A DNA stretch of 24,881 bases from Lobulomyces angularis. Taxonomy: Eukaryota; Chytridiomycota; Chytridiomycetes; Lobulomycetales; Lobulomycetaceae. The DNA lies in assembly GCA_027604685.1 (NCBI GenBank), contig JADHYX010000336.1, positions 1-24,881 of the forward strand. Reading direction: 5' to 3'. The notes under the pieces were generated by a model, which was given only the letters and a program-made list of their open reading frames with translations, searched no databases and was not told where the DNA came from. Shown piece after piece: positions 1 through 10,100 of this stretch (its first letter is position 1; every line of letters starts with the position of its first letter). The position numbers were made by a program, and so were the translations under genes.

Positions 1-802
1 GCTATTGTTTTGTTGGTCTATCTGAATTGGGGGCGGTTGCATTTTCTGCTTAATTAATACTTGTAACTTTGGCTTGCCATTGTACTGATGGTTGGGCTCT
101 TTTTTTTCCCCATCAAGCAAGACCTGCCCCTTAAAATTATTTTGTTGCAAAAACAAGTTGCTGTTATCCACAGCAAATTTTTCGCTGCTTTTAACAATTT
201 CATCATAAGTTTCATATGGCGTTTTGGTACCATGCTCTTTATCTTTTTCATCAAAAGTCCACTCTGGTAATATACTATCACTGACAACACCAGTGTCCGA
301 TCCTTTCCCTAAACCAACATTTTGTTGATGGAGTTTTTGAGGATGTTCTCTGTCGCAGATATCAGGATTGGATGCAGCAGGTTGATCAAATGCTTCAGGA
401 CGAAATTTACCTTATTTTTGGGATTGTCTTTCCAAAAGTTCTTTCGAATTTTCAAATATTGCAGGAAAATTTTGAGCCCATGATTGAATCCAATCAAAAA
501 TTTTATCTGTTTCGTCTTCTTCTTCCTGCTTCTCTTCATCTTCTTCCAATTTAGGCATATAAATATATTGATCCAAAATTTTTAGATATGAGGTTATCTA
601 AATAAAGTGATTTTTTCAAAAAATGAAATATTTTTTTTACCTCACTGATGCCTAATAACGTTAATTTTTGTTTTTCGGTAAAACCGGGAATAACCAAAAA
701 TGCTCTTGTAAGTCTAGACAGCAGAGAACGATCGATAAGGTGAGAAGTGTCTCTCTGAAAATGTGCATTTTTATTTCAGTTAAACTTAATTACCCTTGCC
801 AT
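1..802 (-). CDS. Unrecognised protein, 3'-truncated by window edge, with in-frame TAA
   Basis: I propose ATG 802-800, a 9-nt first exon (802-794), a 39-nt intron (793-755), exon 754-641, a 43-nt intron (640-598) and exon 597-1 continuing off the window. Phases match at both joins. The product begins MARRDTSHLIDRSLLSRL, then has a hydrophobic-helical stretch, an acidic EE/DE-rich patch near residue 60 and a Q/P/N-rich C-terminal part. The frame is open for about 200 codons except one TAA at 414-412, between ERQSQK and GKFRPEAF. A motif near 258, LPEWTFDEKDKEHGT, weakly recalls the LPEW-acidic-GT segment upstream of the GYF domain in GIGYF proteins; I see no GYF domain in the window, so this is only a hint. 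The start lies one base past the stop of the upstream minus-strand gene. The protein is real-looking, but function is unknown and the gene may be broken. Confidence 0.5.
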
Positions 803-803
803 C

Positions 804-2300
804 TTATAACTTTAAACTCTCAATACCAACTAAAATAATGGTTATTAATATATAGGAGTTGCAAATAATGTAAACACTTATAAAAAAAATAAAAAATTGC
901 CATATATTTACCATTGGGTTTGGAACTTTGGTTATTAAAAAATTTTGCAGCATCTGAGGGTGGTTTATTTTCTGGGTGCTTTGAATGGTATTTTTTGGAA
1001 GTTGCTGGATTATTTGCATTTGTTGTTGTATTTGGAGGAAAAGTAGATGAAGCAGATGAGACAGTGTTTGCAGGAGGCGTAGAAAGACCACCTTTTAAAC
1101 TTGATGTTACTGCAGCATTTTATTAAACAGAAGGAAAAATCAGTTTGTTTTCTAATGAATTAATTTCTTTTCCATTTAAGTACATTTCTTTGGAAAAAAT
1201 TTAGCAATTTAGTATAAATTTAAGATACCAGAAGGTGACGTTTTAATATCCAAGTTTTTCTGAAAAATTAGACTTATTACTAGTTAATACAGTATCTTTC
1301 GTTGGTGAAGGGAAAGAATTATTTAACTTGGGTTCAGTTGAATTGGAAAATTCTTTATCTACCGTATTTTCAAAAATAGAATTGTTTCTATTCGTTTCAT
1401 TATGTGTTTGCTTACTAAAATGATCATTTAAGAGGGAAGTATTTTTCAAATTCGAATCTTGAGACATTTTTACTAAAATATCCAAATCATCGGCATCTTG
1501 ATTTATGGCTTTAGGATGCATCTTTTCGCTCAAATCTTCTTTTGCATTAATATTTTCAAATACTTTCTGATTTGGATCTATATCCACAAATTCTTGATTA
1601 AAATTTTTACTATTTTTTTCTTCTGGTTTAACTTCAGTTAAATAATTTGACTTTAAATAATTTTGCGCGTTGTTAAGTATATCTGGTGAAGCAGCATTTG
1701 TAATTACTGTTTTTTGTGACAAGATTTCTGTTGAATTTTGTAAAAATGAATTGCTTCCATAATCCAGTGACGAAGTATACGTAACTTCTTCCTGCAAAAC
1801 TTCTGTTACAACTTCTGGCTGGATCCTATGTAACCCTGAATAATAAAAGAATTTTATAAAATAATTGTTCCTATTTCTAAATTACTACCATTATCAATGT
1901 CATCCATTTGTTTATGAGTAGCATGAGCATTACTCTTATGATTACCCTTCATCCCAGGTTCTGCGAAATGATCGTACTCTGAAGAAGGGAGAGAAAGGGT
2001 ATCCCAACCATTTGTATCATTGTTGATAACATTTGTAAAACTTGCTGGCTGTTGAAAATCTGCTTCAGTATTTCCAACAGGAGAAACAATTGTGTTGTTA
2101 AAAATAGAGGTTTTAGTGTCACTTTCGTGTGAGATATTAGAATCGTATGTAAAGGTATCTGTTCCTAGTTGTTGTTGTGTCATCAAAAAATTTTGAGCTA
2201 CCAGATTGCTGATTTGGGTATGCCACCCTGGAACCGTTCTGATTGTTTAATGCAGGAGCATTATGCTGATCGTACTGCCGATTATGGGAAGAGTATTGAT
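804..2300 (-). CDS. Asn/Ser-rich disordered hypothetical protein, multi-exon
   Basis: Phase-matched exons on the minus strand are: about 2300-2202, 2164-1889, 1835-1291, 1259-1229, 1109-912 and 829-804 (stop TAA 806-804). Introns are 37, 53, 31, 119 and 82 nt. The 31-nt intron (1290-1260) is needed to avoid a TAA at 1245-1243 and to keep frame into the Pro/Ser/Thr-rich exon. The product (about 390 residues) is rich in Asn, Ser, Thr and Gln, with an Asp/Glu/Asn-rich middle (for example DADDLDILVKMSQDSN) and a PPANTVSSASSTFPPNTTT-type tail. I see no folded domain, signal peptide or membrane segment. No in-frame ATG was found in the most 5' exon, so a further upstream exon probably exists near the divergent promoter shared with the plus-strand gene at 2501. 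If the last intron is retained, the frame instead ends at a TGA near 826. I do not recognise the family. Confidence 0.5.
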
Positions 2301-2500
2301 AAAAAAATCCTTTTAAAAAACTAACAGAAAACAAAAAAACTTTTGAACTAATTTTTATTTTAAAAAATTATTAGTGTGTTTTTTAATATAACAAGACTAG
2401 AAACTTCTATTTTTCAATTTAAAGAAAAAATCGTTGTTTTCTGCTGCATTTTTTCGAAACTGATTAAAATTTTTAGCAACTTGGAGTTTATTCACAAAGC

Positions 2501-3067
2501 AATGCCTGCTGGAGGAAAATTTTTAAAATTTACTAGTTTTTTTAAGTTAAAAAAAAAAACGGTCATAAAGCATCACCACCTACCCCAATGCATGAGGAAC
2601 TGCTGCATTGTGATTTTATTGAAGACTACACTTTACAACCCAAATACCACCCAAAAATATCATTAGAAAAAAATTTGGTTTATATAGAAGGAAACACTAC
2701 ATTAACTCCACAGTTTAGTGATGCAAATTTTGAGAATTGTTCAGATGATGAGGAGAATGAGGAAGAAAATGCCAATTTAACTGAGGATGATCGTTCCTCC
2801 AATTGTAAAAATAAACAGGAGAAGCAGTACAAACAATCAAAACCGTACTCGAAAACTTTTTCACTGCTGAGTTCAAATAAAAGTTTGACTAGTTTTGAAG
2901 ACAATGTCACCTCGTCAAACAATAATAACATCAACAATAATTTACACAACACATTGATTATGAACAATACTGAATCGCAACAATATAACTCTCAACAGCT
3001 GCAGCCGCAGGTGCATTTCGTTGATGACAAATTATCATTTACTAGTAAAATAAAAAAAATTTCTTAG
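2501..3067 (+). CDS. Acidic, Asn-rich hypothetical protein (possible frameshift at poly-A)
   Basis: The open frame from ATG 2588 gives 159 residues ending at TAG 3065-3067. It starts MHEELLHCDFIEDYTLQPKY, followed by an acidic run (DDEENEEEN, about residues 51-60), a Lys/Ser-rich stretch and an Asn-rich run near residue 110. In the same frame the sense codons NGHKASPPTP lie just upstream of ATG 2588, reaching back to a run of 11 A (2549-2559). A second ATG at 2501 opens MPAGGKFLKFTSFFKLKKK up to that same A-run, one frame off. One extra A would fuse the two into a protein of about 188 residues. The start is therefore undecided: 2588 is the conservative choice, 2501 requires a homopolymer error or slippage. 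No family is recognised, and no membrane segment or signal peptide is visible. Confidence 0.55.
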
Positions 3068-4108
3068 TAAAAAAAATCATAAAAGCTAATGCAAAAAAAG
3101 CAATATTTAAAGAGTGATAAATTTAACAGTTTATTACACAACTTAAAAAAAAAAAAAATTAAAATAAAATTGAAACATGAGAACAATAATTTTGGTGTTA
3201 GTAGAAAATAAGATTTGTAAATAGAGAGTAAGATTGAAAAATGTTGAATTAATAGTTTAAATTTGAAAAAAAAAAAAATAAAAGTTGAATTAATAGTTTA
3301 AAAAAGATAAAAAAATAAAACTGCAAATAAAATGGGTTGAAGTTGAAGGCATTTATTTGCTTTTTGATGAATTTGATTTGGTAAAAGTGTGAAACATAAA
3401 ACCCAATGTAAAACCCTAAAGAATTCAATAAACAAACCTGCAGAAACAAGAGAAAAACTTCAGAAAATTCATATGATGAGTTGGTGAAAGATGGAAGCTC
3501 AAAAATGAAAAAAACTGTTGTATTGTGATAATTGTGATATAATATGTGGGGGTGCCCGGATTAAGCCTCGTGAGACACCATTGAAGTTTGTATTGATTTC
3601 AATCATTGAGGAAATTTCTCTGCAGGCGTTTGTTCTTTATGCATGTTCAAACTTTATTGTTGATTTGCAAATTGTGGACTGGATGTCGCTTGATGCAGTG
3701 CTCTTTTAAATCTTGCATAGTCTCAGTCTCAGCATTTTGCTCTGTGCTTGTAACCCTTACTTCAGACTTCTGAATTAGGGTCTTCAACTAGAGCTGAATG
3801 CTTGTACTAGCTTACAACCATTTTCGCCCGCCCACCCCCTCACCGGCATTTTCAACACTTGTTTTTGTACTATTGTTCTATCGCAAAAAGATATAGTGAG
3901 CTACCAATCCTCCTTCTTCCTTCACCACTCTTTCATATTAATGCAATTTGCACTTTACACATTTAAATTGCATTCATTACACTTCATTTACGCCCACAGC
4001 GCCTCCTTGTGTCACCTACCCCTAACCCGATTGCTTTAATTTCGCCTGCTTAAACTTAATTAACTTCTTTCAATTTTTTTTTTTGGAAATTAAAAAAAAA
4101 AAATTAGA
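3068..4108. promoter_or_regulatory. 1.04-kb intergenic region / promoter of the giant gene
   Basis: No credible coding frame on either strand. The first 400 bases are A/T-rich and hold a short direct repeat. From about 3500 to 4060 the base composition is clearly less AT-rich than other intergenic DNA, with C-rich and CT-rich tracts around 3825-3850 and 3905-3930. TTAGGG/CCCTAA motifs occur at 3414-3419, 3775-3780 and 4020-4025. A T-run followed by an A-run immediately precedes ATG 4109. I see no tRNA or snRNA hallmark. It may hold promoter elements for the 4109 gene and/or an unannotated non-coding RNA. Confidence 0.4.
3243..3300. repeat. Direct repeat, two copies of 17 bp
   Basis: The 17-mer GTTGAATTAATAGTTTA occurs at 3243-3259 and again at 3284-3300, separated by an A-rich spacer. 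The low-complexity setting suggests local duplication rather than a mobile element. Confidence 0.6.
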
Positions 4109-7100
4109 ATGGTCGACAACCATATAGAACTAGACTACAATAGACCAAAACCTCCAAATTCAACTGGCGAAACCCCGTCAACTGCTCCCAGTGATGCTGT
4201 CTTCGTGGTTTCTGATGCTCAATCTTCAAACTCTTCAAAACTCTCTTCAAAAAAGGAAAAGAACAGATATTGTTGGGGAAAACTATCAAAACCTCAATTC
4301 ATTATATTTTGTGTTCTTCTAGCAATAGTTTTATTTATTGGTATCGCCTTTGCGATAGGTTACTTGGTATGGTTTTTTCTTTTTTTACAAATTTTTTTTC
4401 TTTTTTTTTTTTTATCAATACTTCATTTTTTTAGGTTCTATTACCTATACTTATCCCAAAAATTGTTTATGGATTCTTATTCTCAACTGACTACAAATAT
4501 ATTGACTTAAATAAAGTCGTCTTAAGAGATATCAGACCAACGGGTGTTGATCTCGATCTTAATATTTATGCTTCTAGATTAAAGCTACCTGTAAGTTTCG
4601 CAACTGCGGAACTTCAAGCTTCTGTAGCAAAACCTGCTGTCCTTACTTTTCAAGGTGAAGCTAGCGGTCAAGTTTTATTAGAATTACACTTAAAAGATAA
4701 TTTAATGATTACTGGTGCTTCTGGTACCGATGTCGTTTTACCAAATACTGTAGTCGAGATTCCTGACCCAAAAGCTTTAGCTGTTTTTTTAAATAAGTTT
4801 GGTGGGTGGTTATTCACTCAAAATTCTACTGTACCTCCTCCTGAATCAATATTTGTTATTGGTAAATAAAAAAAATAATTAAATAAATAGTCTGAAAATT
4901 TCTCACAATTTTTTTTTTTTTATAGGGAAAGCCGATGTTAAAGTTTTAGGCATTACTTGTAGCAATGTTGATTTTGGTTATAATCAAGGTTTAGAAATGT
5001 CTCAATTGTTTGCCACACTTGGTAAATACAATATTTTTATATTTTTTATTAATTTTTTTAAAATTTGTTAATTTTAATTAGCTATGAGAGCTTTGAGTGG
5101 AGGAGGTGATACCTTATCAAAAGCTATGAATGTTAATAACAAAGCCTTAATGGGAAAAGACAATTCTCCTGTTACTCAAGCTGGAGAGGGTTCTCCTGCC
5201 TTTGCTGGTAATTAAAATTCAATCTTAATTATTTAAATTTAACAAAAAAAATAAATAAATTTCAGATCCATTAGCTGTTGGTCCAGTATTAGCAAATAAA
5301 CTTAACGTTGAAGTAAATGGAAATGGTATTAATGTAGATGCTGGAATTCAGTGGACAAAAAAACCATATTTTGCAGGAATCCAATCTAAAGGTTTAGGTG
5401 GTAGTTTAACAATTAACAAAAAAATATTGGGTGGTGCGGCAATTGGACCGTTAGCACTTGAATATGGAAAACCTGACTTTGACTTATCAGTAAAAGTTTT
5501 CCCTAATATTTCCGCTACTGATATTCCTGAAATTGCCTCTGTTGTTAAAAGAGTTACTGCATTTAACTTTGATAACGTCAATATTGGAGTTGCAAACCTA
5601 TATATGAAAGATCAAAATGGTGTTAACGCCGCTTTCGTTCAAACCCTTTCTGACAATCTAGATGTAAAACTTTAAATTTTTTTTTTAATCTTCTATTTTT
5701 CAATTAATCTAGCTTCAAGTTCCATTAAAAGCATTCCAAGAACAAATTATGACCTTTGCTTCTTCTCCCATGTCTACCGATGGTGCTAGTCAGCTGTTAT
5801 CCATGTTTACTATTAACGATATCTCATTAGACATGAAAGTTAATAACACCATTTCAATTTTACCAAATATTACTATGCCAAGGTAAAAAAAATTTTAACA
5901 GATTTAATTTATTTCCTTTTTTATGTTTCCAATTTTTAGTTTTATTGAAGCCAAAATTGATATATTGCCATTTTCTTTTGACCTTGCAAGTGATGATGGA
6001 ATTGAATTAATTCACATCTCTGTTGGAGGAATTGGTTTTACTGGAGAAGGGAATCAAACAATAGCACCTGCAATTGGAATTGTGTTAAGTGATCAAGTTG
6101 CCGCTGCTGATGCTATGGGTTCTATCTTTTCCAAGGCTTTGTTTGTTCAGTCGTCTATTATTGCTCTTGGCAATGTCAAATTTGAACCGAAACCTGGTTC
6201 TACTGAGGACGTCACAGGAATTAACCAACTCTTTGAAGTTTTACGTGTTAGAGTTTCTGTAGACAAGATACTGTTTAGTTCGGTGTCCCAAAGTCCTCTA
6301 ATATCCATTGACTCTGCCAACCAAAAAGACAAAGCTGTTGAAACTAACCCAACTAAACTTGAACCTTTGTTAAATATCGCTTTAGGTAGCGCAGCTGTTG
6401 ACGTTTTACCAAATAGCTTTGTTTTGAACTTCGTTTTAGATCTTATCAACAAACTTCCTGTTCACGCTAAAGCTCCTTATGTTTCTTTGAGAGCTGGAAT
6501 CGATACTGATGATTTTATCAAACTTGTTATCGTAGGTTTAGGAATTCAACCTGGTACTCAAGCTATGAATAGCACCGCTACACTCTCTTTTGGTACAAAT
6601 GGTACACTTCCTCAAAGAGTATCCGATTTGGTGGAAGGTTTCCTCGCAAAAACTACTATCAACAACACTATTGTTATCCAAGGTTTCAGATTAGGTCCAA
6701 ATGAAGTTGATTCTTATGGTCTGTTTGACAGATTAAATATCAAAATTCCTGGTTTCTTTTTGTCAACTCTACCAACTCTTTTACCAACATTGCTGCCTGG
6801 TTCTTCAAACTCTACTGATACCTCAGTCCCTCCAAAAGCTCCTTTATTCCACATTGAAATTCCAGAAGCTTTAAAAACTCTCAGCATTGACTCATTAAAT
6901 CCAACATTGAATGGTTTAGACCTTTCTAGTGCTGCTACAAGTCAATCTGTATCATTGGCTGTTACTGCTGGGGTTAAAAATCCTTTACCTTTATCATTAA
7001 ATTGTCCTTATTTCGCTATTGATATGCTCACTGATAATAATGTGATGGTAACTTTGGAAGTAAAAAATATTAAGCTTACTCCTGGTCAAAGTACTCTAAC

Positions 7101-10100
7101 TCCTACAATTGTTACATCGTTTTCAAATTCAAATGCTGTTCAAGTTAGTGCTAGTAAATTAGTTGGCGGTGTATTTGCTAAACTGATCGAAAAGAAGGAC
7201 ACTGGGTTATTTGGTGGTGTAAAAGTACAAGTTGGTCAATTACTTTTGGGTGTAACAAATGATGAAAGCATAAAAGCCCTATCAAAATTGAAATTGACTA
7301 TTCCTGAAAATATTATTGAAGTTCTAAAAGAAAAATTAAAATTGTCAAATTTACCTCCAATTGACATTTACAAAATTGTTCCATGGGCAAGAGGACTAGG
7401 AATTAATAGCTTTAAACCTTTCGCACTACAAAATGCTGCTATATCTACCCAAATTAATCCTGACTTTATATCTTTGGTTGTAGCTGCCAACTTAAACAAC
7501 CCGCTCCCTATTTCTATTGATCTACCATACTTACAAGCCGCTATTGGACTTACTGGTACAAAATTATTAGGTACTGAAATTGTTGGGTTAAAGTTAGTGA
7601 GAGGAGCTGCAAATTTAGCCTTAGAATTTAGATTCTGGATTGGTCAAGATCCAAATTTAAAAAATAAAGTTGCAAACTTAATGAATAGATTCCAAAATCA
7701 TCAAGGAATAAGCTTTGAAATTTTAGGAGCAGTATTAAGTAACATTCAAACTTTCAATGCCCTTAATTTGGGAATCAACATTTCTGATGACTTGATTACC
7801 AAATTAAAAAACACTGCAATGTCAAGCTTACCTCCATCTGACAGTTTGATGAGTTCGCTTTCTCCATTATTAAAAGGTTTTGCCGTAAACCAAATTCAAG
7901 ATTTGGAATTTGTAATTAACGATGAAGGTAAATAAAGAAATATTACGTACTTTATAATTAATTTTTTTTTTTTAGGTATAAAACTTGGTGTTGGTGCTGT
8001 TATTACCAACCCATTACCTATTCAGGTTGACATTGGTTATGCTTCCGTCGATATTAATGTTCGAAATGCAGGAAGATTGGCGCAAATTCAGATAGCTGGA
8101 CCTGGTACCACCCCTGGATTACAATTAAAATCTGGAACTAATCCGTTTTCCTTACGTATTAACACCATACTTGGTGTCAAGGGTGCTCCTACCACCTTTG
8201 CTGATGCAGTTAAAAGCATTTACGACGATTTTATGGCAAAGGTTGCCAACTCTGACATCTCTGTTGGTGGTGTATTAATTGGACAAACTGCCGTGACAAA
8301 TTTTGATGCTTTCAGTGCTGTTTATATTTCAATCCCCTTACCATTTGATAATTTACCAAAACTTCCTATTGGTGAACTTAGTGGTCTGGTTTCAGGACTA
8401 GTTGCTGGTAACTCCACTGCTGGATTTATTTCTCAAGTTAAACCTACTTTTGTCGAAATTTTAACGACTAACCTTGGTTTTGACATTAATGCTGGAATTT
8501 CTCTTCCTGCTTTGAACTTTAATGTTAACATTGATATTGGGTATTTTGCTTTTGACCTTTATCTACAAGATGCTCGTATTGGAACCTTTATATTTAAACA
8601 CATCAAAATTAAAAGAGGTCCTCAGTTATTAACAATTCCAATGCAGTTCGTCTTCCCACCCGAAGATCCTAATGCTCCGGCTAAAATCGGTGAATTAGTT
8701 AATACTTTAGTCGCTAAAGGAATCCAAGCATTGCCACCATTCACTGTTGGTTTTGGAGCCGTTTATTTTGGAGGAAGTGGTCCTACCTTTAATTTCTTAA
8801 GTAAAATCATACTTTCTTTTACAATTGACGTAAGAAATCTTGGTGGAACTTTACAATCTCTACCAATTCCACTACCAAAATTACCTGCATTACCCTCTTC
8901 TCTCCCAGAAATTTTAGCTCTAGCTAGTACCTTCGGATTAAAATTAAATAAGCTTGACATTGCTACTGTGGAAACAGGCATAAATATTGCCACAGATATT
9001 CAATTTAACCAATTCGGATTTCCAATTACTGTTAAATTTGGTTACTTATCCATTGATGGTACCTTATTTGGTAGAAAGTTAGCCACTTTGCAAGTTGACA
9101 ACTTAAATATCATACCTTCAGGAACAGTTGAAAGCTTAAGTGTTTTAATAAAGACTATCTTAATTCCTGAGGATCCTTCAACTTCTGTTGTGATTGGAAG
9201 TTTAGCAAATCCAATTATCCAACACATTCTCACAAAAACTAACTTCCCAGATCTTCAAACCATTAAAGCCGGAGTTCGTAACATTTACTTTGGATCCTCT
9301 CCTTCTAACCGTTGGTCATTGTTGAGTGGAATTAATGCAGAAGCTACTATTCCTTTACCTTTCTTAAATAACATTACTGGAATTATTGACTCTTTACCAA
9401 AACCTGATATGGGTGCTCTAACTGCTGGTGCTCTCAATGGAACTGCAATTCAACTTGGTCCATTGAAAATTTCTGCAGTAGAAATTGGTACTGGTTCCTT
9501 GGGTATTGATGCAAAAATTTCTGGTGATCTTGCAAGTCTTGGTTTTCCACAAGTCACTGTGGTAAAATATTTTTTTTTATAATATTATTTTTTGTTTTTT
9601 TAAATTTTTTTTTCTTTTTTTTAGTTCTTTGGTTTCTTCAACATTGACATTAACATCATCACAGGAGGACAATTTGCCCATTTAATGTCGTTGCAAACCA
9701 ACAATTTGAGATTAACTGGTGGAGGAGGAGCAGGTCTTCTTATTCCTGGAACATTAAACCTTGTGAACCATGATGATAATGCACCTGCTTTATTAAATAC
9801 TTTGGTTCAAAAAGTAGCAGGTTTCCTAAGTGGAAAGAAGGAAGTTCTTCCTGGTGGAGATAGTTTCTTACAAGTATCTGGAATCACTTTTGGTAGCGAC
9901 CCAGCTCATGTTTCAAAAATACTCAGTAAAATTGCAGTAAAACTGGATGTTCTAACTATTCTCAATACTGCTTCTGGATTATTAACTTCACTTCCTGCCA
10001 CGCTCCCCAGTGGGTCTGTAGGTCTTTCTCAATTAAAAGAGCTGGCTGCCAAATTTGGATTAGTATTGAATAAACTTGATATTGCTACTGTAGACACTGG

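Noticed and set aside
361..420. Reassigned genetic code with TAA as a sense codon, suggested by the TAA at 414-412
   Set aside because: TAA ends RPI, TTC4/Cns1, BRK1, the GRAM gene and the giant gene at the expected family lengths, so it is a normal stop here.
804..1091. 95-codon minus-strand frame read without introns
   Set aside because: Another frame of the same stretch gives the Ser/Pro/Thr/Asn-rich protein that joins in phase to the neighbouring exons; only the last eight codons are shared.
3518..3709. 63-codon plus-strand frame in the large intergenic region
   Set aside because: No similarity, no good start context, no neighbouring exons in phase; composition does not look coding.
6147..6452. 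Open frames on the minus strand inside the giant gene (also 8763-8993, 10341-10703, 13345-13713 and others)
   Set aside because: They lie antisense to a clear repeat-containing coding sequence and show no composition or motif of their own.
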